DNA of 12,112 bases, from contig JAWOIB010000142.1 in NCBI GenBank assembly GCA_046484845.1, forward strand, positions 1 through 12,112. The letters run 5' to 3'. The notes under the pieces were generated by a model. The model ran no database searches. It had not been told where the DNA came from and worked only from the letters and a program-made list of their open reading frames with translations. A program made the translations under genes and the position numbers. Below are positions 5,706 through 12,112 of the stretch, in pieces (position 1 is the first letter of the stretch; each line of letters opens with the position of its first letter). The DNA comes from DSBX01 sp046484845 (GTDB taxonomy: Bacteria > Hydrothermota > Tepidihabitantia > Tepidihabitantales > Tepidihabitantaceae).

Positions 5706-6269
5706 ATGCTGATTCCTCCGCGAGATTCAATCAGGCCGTTGATCAGCGAGGAGGCCATTCGGGCCCGGGTCGACGAGCTCTCTGTCGCCATCTCCAACGA
5801 CTACGCCGGCCGTGAGCTCCTGGTTATCGGAATCCTCAAGGGTTCATGGATCTTCCTGGCCGACCTGGTACGGCGGTTGACGGTACCGGTCGAGATCGAT
5901 TTCCTGACAGTATCCAGCTACGGGGCCAGCACCCGGACGTCGGGGGTGGTGAAGATCGTGACCGACTTGAAGTGTCCCCTCGATGGCCGCAACGTGTTGC
6001 TGGTGGAGGATATCCTCGACAGCGGCCTGACGATGCGTTACCTGCTGGATAATCTCAGACGGCGCGGCCCGGCAAGCCTGAAGATCTGCGTGTTGATGGA
6101 CAAGCCTGCCCGCCGCCAGGCGAAGGTGACGGCCGATTACGTCGGGTTCGAGGTGCCCGACCGGTTCGTGGTCGGGTATGGCGCGGACGCGGCCGGGCGT
6201 TACCGCAACCTGCCCTTTGTCGGCTACGTCGAGGAAGCCGGTCCGGGAGGCGAAGATGGCGCGTGTTGA
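5706..6269 (+). CDS. hpt: Hypoxanthine phosphoribosyltransferase
   Basis: A 187-residue purine salvage enzyme that joins hypoxanthine (and usually guanine) to PRPP to make IMP (or GMP). The PRPP-binding signature LLVEDILDSGLTM is at residues 98-110, with E101/D102 and the likely catalytic D105. The flexible-loop segment SSYGAST is at 70-76, K133 sits in VLMDKPARR, and the purine pocket is VGFEVPDRFVVGYGAD (146-161). Length and layout are standard for bacterial Hpt. ATG 5706 is chosen because AAAGG at 5696-5700 lies 5 bases upstream and homology begins just after it; the frame is open farther upstream but without support. The gene overlaps the start of ade by 14 bases, which implies coupled translation and a shared purine salvage role. 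Confidence 0.95.
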   Translation: MLIPPRDSIRPLISEEAIRARVDELSVAISNDYAGRELLVIGILKGSWIFLADLVRRLTVPVEIDFLTVSSYGASTRTSGVVKIVTDLKCPLDGRNVLLVEDILDSGLTMRYLLDNLRRRGPASLKICVLMDKPARRQAKVTADYVGFEVPDRFVVGYGADAAGRYRNLPFVGYVEEAGPGGEDGAC

Positions 6270-7998
6270 GGCCGACAATCGACCGGCACTGCTGGCCGCG
6301 GCCCGCGGGGATGAGCCCGCCGACCTGTTGTTGCGCGGCGGCCAGGTCATCAATGTGTTCACCGGGGAGATACGCCGGGCTGATGTCGCGATCAAGCACG
6401 GGCTTGTGGCAGGCGTCGGCGCGGGCTATGAGCGGGCACTGCAGACGATAGATGTCTCCGGGCAGTACCTGGCGCCCGGGTTCATTGACGGCCACATCCA
6501 CATCGAGAGTTCAATGCTGCCGGTCCACGAGTTCGCCAGGCTCTGTCTCGTCAGGGGTACGACCGCGGTGGTTGCCGATCCGCACGAGATAGCCAATGTG
6601 CTCGGGATCGAGGGTGTCGAGTACATGTTGCGGGCCAGCGAAGGTCTGCCGCTTGACGTGTTCCTGATGGCGCCGTCGTGCGTGCCGGCGACCGGGATGG
6701 AGACCTCGGGCGCGACAATCGGCGCGCGTGAAGTTGCCGCGTTGCTCAAGCACGAACGCGTGCTCGGGCTTGCCGAGGTGATGAACTACCCGGGCGTCGT
6801 TTTCGGTGACCGCGAGGTGCTGAAGAAGCTGGCCGCGGCCCGGTCCGCGGGCAAGATCGTCGACGGACACGCGCCCGGGCTCAGTGACCGGCTGCTTGCC
6901 GCCTACGTGGCGGCAGGGGTCGGTTCGGATCACGAGTGCGTTGGTCGAGGTGAGGCGCTGGAGAAGCTTCGGGCCGGGATGCGGTTGATGGTGCGCGAGG
7001 GGTCGGCCGCCCGAAACCTCACCGGACTGCTGCCGGTGGTCAATGACTTCAACCGCCGGCGTTGCATGTTCGTGACCGACGACAAGCACCCGGAGGAGCT
7101 CCTGCGCGAGGGGCATCTTGACGAGACGTTGCGGCACGCGGTGCGGCAGGGGACGCACCCGGCAGCCGCAGTCCAGATGGTGACGCTGAACCCGGCAGAG
7201 TATTTCGGGCTGGCGGGCCGGGGTGCGATTGCGCCCGGCTGGCGGGCCGACCTGGTCGTGCTCGCCGACCTGGACAGCTTCCGGGTGCGCTGGGTGTTGA
7301 AGCAGGGCAGGCCGGTGGTTCGGGACGGCAGGCTGCTTGAGAAGCTGAAGCCCCGCCGCGACCGCGCAGTTACCGGTACGATTCGTCCCGGTGTTCTCAA
7401 CAGCGCCAGGTTCAGGATCAGGGCAACCGGGGACCTCTGCCGGGTCATCCGGGTGGTCCCGGACCAGATTGTCACCGAGCAGCACGTACTCCAGCCGCCG
7501 GTCAGTGGTGGGCTGGTGGTCGCTGACCCGGAACGCGACCTCCTCAAGCTTGCGGTGATCGAGCGACACAAGGCGACCGGTAGAACCGGGCTCGGGCTGG
7601 TCGCGGGTTTCGGGTTGAAGCAGGGAGCGCTGGGCACGACGGTCGCCCATGATTCCCACAACATCATCGTTGTCGGGGTCGCTGACGACGACATGCTGCT
7701 GGCCGCGAAGGAAATCAAGCGGATGGGCGGCGGGATGGTCGCGGTTGCGCGGGGCAAGGTCGCCGCGGGCCTGAGGCTGCCGGTTGCCGGGCTGATGGCG
7801 GATGTCACGGCCGAGGAGGTCGCTGTCGCGTTGCGCAAGCTCTCAGAGAAGGCGCATGCCTGGGGTTCGAGACTGCCCAACCCCTTCGCGACCCTTTCCT
7901 TTCTGGCTCTGCCGGTCATTCCTGAACTGAAGCTCACGGACCGGGGGCTGGTTGATGTCAGTCGCTTCCGGTTGGTTGAGTTCTTCGTCAGCCGGTGA
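6256..7998 (+). CDS. ade: Adenine deaminase
   Basis: A 580-residue metal-dependent amidohydrolase that converts adenine to hypoxanthine and ammonia, supplying the substrate of the adjacent Hpt. Visible motifs are GFIDGHIHIESS with the metal ligands H80 and H82, VVADPHEIANVLG (105-117), GLAEVMN (171-177, E174), VDGHAPGL (202-209, H205), GVGSDHEC (221-228, H226), VTDDKHPEEL (273-282), the barrel-closing NPAEYFGL (312-319), and the C-terminal family-specific GFGLKQGALGTTVAHDSHNI (451-470). Length is typical of Ade. ATG 6256 has GGGAGG at 6245-6250, 5 bases upstream; an upstream in-frame start at 6178 would lie deep inside hpt and adds residues without homology. Adenine deaminase and not cytosine or guanine deaminase is favoured by the C-terminal domain. 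Confidence 0.95.
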   Translation: MARVEADNRPALLAAARGDEPADLLLRGGQVINVFTGEIRRADVAIKHGLVAGVGAGYERALQTIDVSGQYLAPGFIDGHIHIESSMLPVHEFARLCLVRGTTAVVADPHEIANVLGIEGVEYMLRASEGLPLDVFLMAPSCVPATGMETSGATIGAREVAALLKHERVLGLAEVMNYPGVVFGDREVLKKLAAARSAGKIVDGHAPGLSDRLLAAYVAAGVGSDHECVGRGEALEKLRAGMRLMVREGSAARNLTGLLPVVNDFNRRRCMFVTDDKHPEELLREGHLDETLRHAVRQGTHPAAAVQMVTLNPAEYFGLAGRGAIAPGWRADLVVLADLDSFRVRWVLKQGRPVVRDGRLLEKLKPRRDRAVTGTIRPGVLNSARFRIRATGDLCRVIRVVPDQIVTEQHVLQPPVSGGLVVADPERDLLKLAVIERHKATGRTGLGLVAGFGLKQGALGTTVAHDSHNIIVVGVADDDMLLAAKEIKRMGGGMVAVARGKVAAGLRLPVAGLMADVTAEEVAVALRKLSEKAHAWGSRLPNPFATLSFLALPVIPELKLTDRGLVDVSRFRLVEFFVSR

Positions 7999-8008
7999 GC
8001 CAGCGGAG

Positions 8009-9826
8009 GTGGCGAACGCAGGTCTCGCAGTCTTGAAGTCTCGAATCCTGTTCCTGCTGCTTGCGAGCGCCATTTCGGCAGGAGCGAAGTCGTATCGCTA
8101 CCCCCTCGTCCATACCGCGGTCCGGTTGACACCGGCAGGTGAAGTTCATGTCGTGCAGGACCGGACCTATCGCTTCGACGGCCGGTTCTCCTGGGCCTTC
8201 GTTGACCTCGCCAAGCGCGGGGCGGATGACATCACCCTGAACGGCGTGTACGAGCTCGACCGCGACACCGCGCGGCCCGCGCGCTACGACGTGCGGGACT
8301 CGCCCGCGAGCCTCTACGTGCGCTGGGAATACCAGGCCGAGAATGAAGACCGCACCTTCCGGCTCGACTACACCGTCCACGGCGCGGTCCGGCGCTACGA
8401 CGACGTCGCGGAGCTCTACTGGAAGTTGATCGAGGACGAGCACGAGCCGGTCGAGCGCGCGACCTTCGCGCTGGAACTGCCCGGCCCGTCGCCGGAACTG
8501 TTCAAGGTCTTCATCCACTCCCGGGCCCGGCCCGGCCGGCTGGACATCGAGCCGGACCACGGCCGCGCGGACATCGAACTGGCCGGCGTACCCGGCAACG
8601 CCTTTGTCGAACTGCGCCTGCTCGCCGACCCGGCGCTCTTCCCCGCGCTTGCATCGGCCGGCGGAACGGCGCTCGAACGCATCCTGGCCGAAGAACGGAG
8701 CAACTACCTGCGCTCGATGCTGGGCGGCCTCATCCTCCTGCCGCTGGCGCTGGTCCTCGTCCTGCTCCTGCCGGTGCTGATGCTGGTGCTCTTCTACCGG
8801 CGCTGGGGCCGGGAGCCGAAGCTCGACTACGAAGCGATGTACGAACGCGAGCCCCCGCGCGAAGCCCCGCCGCTCGCGGTGCCCGCCATTCTGCACCAGC
8901 AGGCGGACGAGAACCACAAGGCGGGCGAGGCCTTCCGGGGCCTGTTCGCCCAGCTCGTGAGCCTGGCGGTGCGGGGCGCGGTGACGGTCGAAGAAATCAA
9001 GAAGGGCGAAAACCGGTTCCGGCTCGGCCGGATGCCGGACAACGCGGACGAATTCGACCGGGCCGCGGTCGGGCTCGTCTTCGAGCGGGCGGGCGCGGGC
9101 CGGGACGCGGTCACGAACAAGGACATCCGCGACTACTGCGCCAAGAATCCCGCATCGGTGCGCGCGGCGCTGGCCGGGGCCTACGACCGCTCGGTCAACT
9201 GGTGGGAGCGCAAGCTCGGCGGGCCGTTGATCGAACCCGACAGCATCAAGGCCCGGGGCCGGTTCCTCGGGCTCGCTCTGCTCAGCGCGCTGGTCGGGGT
9301 CGGGTGTGGCGCGCTCGGCCTGCTCCTCGTCGGCGCGACGACGCTCGGCACCACGCTCATCGTCGCCGCGATCCCGGCCGGTACGGTCTACGCGGTGCTC
9401 GCCGTGCTTTCGGCCGCGGTCGTGCGCTGGTCCCCGGCCGCGCACCTCGAACACCGGCGCTGGCAGAAACTGGCCAAATTCCTGCGCGAGTTCTCCGCGC
9501 TCAAAGACGCGCCGGCCACGCTCATCGCGGTCTGGGAGCAGTACTACATCTACGCGGTCGCGCTCGGGGTGGCGGACCGGTTCCTCAAGAACCTCGGCCG
9601 GCTCGCGGCCGAGCGCAACCAGAACCCGTCCGCGCCGGTCTGGTTCCTGGCGGGAGGGGCCGGCGTGCCGGCCCGCTCATTCGGCACGGGTCTCCAGTCT
9701 CTCTCCTCCTTCAACAGCAACTTCGCGGCGATGTCCAGTGCCTTCTCGCCCAAATCCTCCTCGGGCGGCGGTTTTTCGGGTGGTGGTGGCGGCGGCGGGG
9801 GTGGGGGAAGCTCGGGCGCGGGCTAG
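8009..9826 (+). CDS. DUF2207 family membrane protein with glycine-rich tail
   Basis: A membrane protein of about 605 residues with a hydrophobic signal segment (LKSRILFLLLASAISAGA), then an extracytoplasmic beta-rich DUF2207 domain (PLVHTAVRLTPAGEVHVVQD onward, to about 235). A strong membrane helix follows (about 237-264), then a cytoplasmic region with HQQADENHKAGEAFRGLFAQLVSLAVRG typical of the family, two more helices (about 418-471), and a C-terminal run of ten consecutive glycines with serines. The glycine tail is common in this family, whose function is not established. The start is uncertain: ATG 7955 overlaps ade by 44 bases, GTG 8009 leaves a 10-base gap, and TTG 8033 gives the tightest signal peptide. 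None has a well-placed ribosome binding site. Codon use beyond about 8240 is strikingly richer in C-ending codons and poorer in TTG leucine than in the flanking genes. Confidence 0.82.
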   Translation: MANAGLAVLKSRILFLLLASAISAGAKSYRYPLVHTAVRLTPAGEVHVVQDRTYRFDGRFSWAFVDLAKRGADDITLNGVYELDRDTARPARYDVRDSPASLYVRWEYQAENEDRTFRLDYTVHGAVRRYDDVAELYWKLIEDEHEPVERATFALELPGPSPELFKVFIHSRARPGRLDIEPDHGRADIELAGVPGNAFVELRLLADPALFPALASAGGTALERILAEERSNYLRSMLGGLILLPLALVLVLLLPVLMLVLFYRRWGREPKLDYEAMYEREPPREAPPLAVPAILHQQADENHKAGEAFRGLFAQLVSLAVRGAVTVEEIKKGENRFRLGRMPDNADEFDRAAVGLVFERAGAGRDAVTNKDIRDYCAKNPASVRAALAGAYDRSVNWWERKLGGPLIEPDSIKARGRFLGLALLSALVGVGCGALGLLLVGATTLGTTLIVAAIPAGTVYAVLAVLSAAVVRWSPAAHLEHRRWQKLAKFLREFSALKDAPATLIAVWEQYYIYAVALGVADRFLKNLGRLAAERNQNPSAPVWFLAGGAGVPARSFGTGLQSLSSFNSNFAAMSSAFSPKSSSGGGFSGGGGGGGGGGSSGAG

Positions 9827-9834
9827 CACATAGC

Positions 9835-10767
9835 TTGACGACCAGCGGTCCTAAGTCTTTCCTGGTCCTCGGCGCCGGCATCGTCGCGTTGTCCTTCGCG
9901 GCGGTGCTGATCCGACTGACCGAGGCCCCAAGCCTGCTGGTCGCCGCCGGGCGTCTGGCAGTTGCTTCGTTGGTGCTGACTCCCTTCTTCTGGTCCCGCG
10001 TAGCGATGCGCGGTCGAGCCCCCCTTGAGCTCCGCGGCCGCAAGTGGGGATGGATCCTGCTGGCGGGGGGACTGCTCGCAGCGCACTTCGTGCTGTGGAT
10101 TGAGTCACTGGACAGGATCAGCGTTACGAGTTCGGTGGTGCTGGTGGCAATGGACCCGATCTTCGTGGCGGTGTTGTCCTCTGTGCTTCTTCGCGAGAGG
10201 CTGTCCCTGCGGGGTTGGTCGGCGATCGGGTTGGGCGTGGCCGGGAGTATCGTTGTCGGCATACCTTCGTTTGCCGGGGGGCAGTCTCTCTCCGGGAACC
10301 TGCTGGCGCTCGGGGGCGCGGCCTGCGCCGGGGGGTACCTGATCGTCGGGCGACACGTGCGGCCGCAGACCAGTCTCGTGGTCTACGTGTACCTGATGTA
10401 CACTGCCGCTGCGCTACTGCTCATTCCGGCGGTCTTTCTCGCCGGGGTCCGCGTGGCCGACGTCTCAGCAACAGCCTGGGTGTTTATCATCCTGCTGGGG
10501 CTTGGGCCCCAACTGCTTGGTCACACCAGCTTCAACTGGGCTCTTCGGCACTTGACAGCTCCGACCGTGGCAATGGTGATCCTGCTGGAGCCGGTGGGAG
10601 CGGCGTTGCTTTCCTGGCTGATACTCGGCGAGCCTCCCACCGGTATCGAGGCGGTGGGGGGGGCGATTATCCTGGCCGGGGTCTACCTGGTGGCGACTGC
10701 CCGGCCTCCGACCGGTGGCGGTTTCATTGACAGGCCATCTGGAGAGGTTACCATCGGTGCCGGATGA
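9835..10767 (+). CDS. EamA/DMT-superfamily transporter
   Basis: A 310-residue inner-membrane protein with about ten hydrophobic helices arranged as two EamA repeats, at about 11-143 and 153-287. The first opens with FLVLGAGIVALSFAAVLIRL and APSLLVAAGRLAVASL and contains the family-typical VTSSVVLVAMDPIFVAVLS and FLRERLSLR-like segment; the second contains APTVAMVILLEPVGAALLSW and LGEPPTGIEAVGGAIILAGV. Such proteins export or import metabolites, often amino acids or nucleobase-related compounds; the substrate cannot be read from the sequence. The TTG at 9835 is chosen because it lies 8 bases past the DUF2207 stop and directly precedes the first helix; upstream codons in frame are out-of-frame DUF2207 sequence. 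No clear ribosome binding site is visible. The stop overlaps the next gene as ATGA. Confidence 0.88.
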   Translation: MTTSGPKSFLVLGAGIVALSFAAVLIRLTEAPSLLVAAGRLAVASLVLTPFFWSRVAMRGRAPLELRGRKWGWILLAGGLLAAHFVLWIESLDRISVTSSVVLVAMDPIFVAVLSSVLLRERLSLRGWSAIGLGVAGSIVVGIPSFAGGQSLSGNLLALGGAACAGGYLIVGRHVRPQTSLVVYVYLMYTAAALLLIPAVFLAGVRVADVSATAWVFIILLGLGPQLLGHTSFNWALRHLTAPTVAMVILLEPVGAALLSWLILGEPPTGIEAVGGAIILAGVYLVATARPPTGGGFIDRPSGEVTIGAG

Positions 10768-11321
10768 GTAGCGATACTGCTGGTTTGCCTCAGCTTGACA
10801 AGCTGAGCCGCGAACAGGTTGTCGGATTGCTCGTTGACGCGGCGAAGAACTGGCTGGCGCACGACGGGCTCTGGTTCCAGGCGGTCGAGGCCGAACACGG
10901 GATGGATGCCGCGATCAGGGCCGACACCGAAGCCTGGCGCAGATTCACGGTCGTGGAGGCCCGGCGTATAATGAAGCGGCATGGCATGAAACCGGGTGGA
11001 GGTATCCCGGTCCTGGTCCGGGCACTGGGGTTCAGGTTGTACGCTTACCTGAACACCCAGGACGTCGTTGAGGAGACGCCCACGCGGGTTGTGTTCAGGA
11101 TGCGGGACTGCCGGGTCCAGAGCGCGCGCAAGCGCAAGAACCTGGCCGACTTTCCGTGCAAGAGCGTCGGCGTAGTCGAGTACGGCTGGTTCGCCCACGC
11201 AATCGATCCCCGAATCCGCACGCGCTGTCTGTACTGTCCTCCTGATGAACACCCGGAAGACAGTTACTGTGCGTGGGAATTCACGCTTGGCGATGAGGCC
11301 CAGGTTGAACCCGTCCTCTGA
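10764..11321 (+). CDS. DUF6125-like cysteine-containing protein
   Basis: A 185-residue soluble protein. The N-terminal half is helical with KNWLAHDGLWFQAVEAEHGM (28-47) and EAWRRFTVVEARRIMKRHGM (56-75). The C-terminal half carries cysteines in conserved-looking settings: RMRDCRVQSARKRK (C116), DFPCKSVG (C132), RTRCLYCPPDEHPED (C155, C158) and YCAWEF (C169). This pattern matches, as I recall it, the DUF6125 family, distantly linked to L-2-amino-thiazoline-4-carboxylic acid hydrolase-like proteins; the function is unknown. The clustered cysteines and H33 could bind a metal or iron-sulfur cluster, which is inference. The ATG overlaps the EamA stop (ATGA), so translation is probably coupled; the nearest GGAGAGG (10741-10747) is too far upstream to act normally. 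The 3' end overlaps radC. Confidence 0.7.
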   Translation: MSSDTAGLPQLDKLSREQVVGLLVDAAKNWLAHDGLWFQAVEAEHGMDAAIRADTEAWRRFTVVEARRIMKRHGMKPGGGIPVLVRALGFRLYAYLNTQDVVEETPTRVVFRMRDCRVQSARKRKNLADFPCKSVGVVEYGWFAHAIDPRIRTRCLYCPPDEHPEDSYCAWEFTLGDEAQVEPVL

Positions 11322-12006
11322 CCGCGGTTACACGGTCCATGACCTGCCCGTTCGCGAGCGGCCGCGCGAGCGCCTGATGCGTGAGGGCGCCCGCGCGCTG
11401 AACCGGGAGGAGGTACTGGCGATTATTGTCTCGCGCGGCACCCGGGGCCGTTCCGTGCTTGATATCTCACGAGACCTGCTGCGCCGCTTCAGGACGATAG
11501 CGGCGATCGCTGACGCACCGGTTGAAGAGTTGACCCGGGTCCCGGGTATAGGCAAGGCCAAGGCCTGCCAGTTGAAGGCGGCGTTTGAGCTGGCCCGGAG
11601 GCTCGGTGAGGTCGAGGAGGACGACGCGGGTATGGAACTGAGCACTGCCGAGGCTGTGGTGCGTCTGATGCGGCCGGCCGTCTCGGACCTGAAGAAGGAG
11701 ACTTTCCACGTCCTCGTTCTGGACGCCAGGAACCGGCTGCTGGCCCGGGACCAGGTATCCGTCGGTTCGCTTAACAGCACGATGGCGCACCCACGCGAGG
11801 TGTACGAGCGGGCAATCAGGGCCCACGGGGCCGGCATCATCGTTGTGCACAACCATCCCTCCGGTGACGTCCAGCCCTCTGATGACGATCTCCGGCTGAC
11901 CCGTCGGCTGGCTGAGGCCGGCAAAGTCGTCGGCATCCCGCTCCAGGACCACGTCATCATCGGGCGGGACGGCCACTACAGCTTCCGTTCCCGAGCCCTG
12001 TTGTAG
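11293..12006 (+). CDS. radC: RadC/YicR family JAMM (MPN+) domain protein
   Basis: A 237-residue protein of the RadC family, long linked to DNA repair although its biochemical role is unresolved. It has the N-terminal DLPVRERPRERLMREGARAL (18-37), a helix-hairpin-helix with VPGIGKAKACQLKAA (83-97), and a C-terminal JAMM metalloprotease-like domain. The metal motif HNHPSGDVQPSDDD gives H186, H188, S196 and D199, with E169 in HPREV as the likely partner glutamate. Length is normal for RadC. The frame is open from ATG 11245, but family homology starts near residue 14 of the version given here, so ATG 11293 (or TTG 11305) is preferred; either overlaps the DUF6125 gene. No strong ribosome binding site is seen, suggesting translational coupling. 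The gene ends the same-strand run. Confidence 0.93.
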   Translation: MRPRLNPSSDRGYTVHDLPVRERPRERLMREGARALNREEVLAIIVSRGTRGRSVLDISRDLLRRFRTIAAIADAPVEELTRVPGIGKAKACQLKAAFELARRLGEVEEDDAGMELSTAEAVVRLMRPAVSDLKKETFHVLVLDARNRLLARDQVSVGSLNSTMAHPREVYERAIRAHGAGIIVVHNHPSGDVQPSDDDLRLTRRLAEAGKVVGIPLQDHVIIGRDGHYSFRSRALL

Positions 12007-12045
12007 CGGTCCGGTTCTGGAACCCCCCGCCGGCCCGATTCCCAC

Positions 12046-12075
12046 CCCCAGCTACGTCCCCCTGGCCAGCTGGGG
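12046..12075 (+). terminator. Hairpin downstream of radC
   Basis: CCCCAGCT (12046-12053) and AGCTGGGG (12068-12075) form a perfect 8-bp GC-rich stem with a 14-base loop, 40 bases after the radC stop. No T-run follows, so it is only a possible terminator or mRNA-stabilising structure. The remaining bases to 12112 show no gene start that I can support. Confidence 0.4.
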
Positions 12076-12112
12076 AGCCGTGGGGTAGCCGTCCCCGCGA
12101 GCATAACTCTGC

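Noticed and set aside
7988..9454. A 488-codon open frame on the - strand opposite DUF2207
   Set aside because: Its composition (Arg, Glu, Gly, Pro, Val repeats) is what antisense GC-rich sequence gives. The + strand has a signal peptide, membrane helices and the family glycine tail.
9769..9823. Glycine repeat as a sequencing or assembly error
   Set aside because: A serine/glycine-rich end with a long glycine run is common in DUF2207 proteins, and the frame ends cleanly in TAG, so it is likely genuine.
9202..9834. Upstream extension of the EamA frame inside DUF2207
   Set aside because: The extra ~210 residues are an out-of-frame reading of DUF2207, arginine-rich and without membrane segments. 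EamA homology starts just after TTG 9835.
12013..12024. GGTTCTGGAACC palindrome after radC
   Set aside because: The centre is only two bases, too short for a hairpin loop, and a single 12-base palindrome in GC-rich DNA is weak evidence for an operator.

Overview
The window is high-GC bacterial DNA with genes packed on the + strand, except for roughly the first 330 bases, which are AT-richer and hold a piece of a gene on the - strand. PbpC and an ABC-2 polysaccharide exporter point to a Gram-negative envelope. A PorX-like response regulator with a PglZ domain, together with DUF6125 and DUF2207 proteins, suggests an uncultured lineage near the FCB group or a WOR-3-like candidate phylum. This placement is an inference and is weak.

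Region 1 (1-1555) is rearranged or badly joined. It starts with low-complexity GTTAGG-type repeats whose strand polarity flips near base 104. The C-terminal end of a polysaccharide ABC-2 permease follows on the - strand. At about 335 the sequence switches abruptly to the last ~290 codons of pbpC on the + strand. The end of pbpC meets a ~24-codon fragment on the - strand resembling the C-terminal helix of a SpoU/TrmH RNA methyltransferase, followed by ~260 bases with no recognisable gene. Three gene fragments within 1.3 kb point to a chimeric assembly join or to real recombination and decay.

Region 2 (1556-4721) has a small DUF4177-like gene with its own promoter and a following hairpin. Next comes a two-gene signalling operon: a membrane histidine kinase joined by a TGATG overlap to a PorX-like regulator (receiver, helical linker, PglZ/alkaline-phosphatase fold). 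All expected catalytic residues are visible in both proteins.

Region 3 (4722-5615) has pcm, apparently a leaderless GTG-start transcript from a good sigma-70-type promoter, then a promoter overlapping the pcm stop codon that drives tRNA-Pro(CGG).

Region 4 (5706-12006) is a run of six tightly packed + strand genes: hpt, ade, DUF2207 membrane protein, EamA transporter, DUF6125 protein and radC. Hpt and Ade together convert adenine to hypoxanthine and then to IMP. The DUF2207 gene differs from its neighbours in codon and strand composition. The window ends about 100 bases past radC in a non-coding stretch with a hairpin.

Four promoters share the pattern TTGACN, 16-17 bases, TANNAT-like, so a sigma-70-type housekeeping factor is likely. 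I found no CRISPR array, insertion sequence, phage gene or obvious defence cassette. The most unusual items are the chimeric left end and the adjacent kinase/PorX-PglZ pair.
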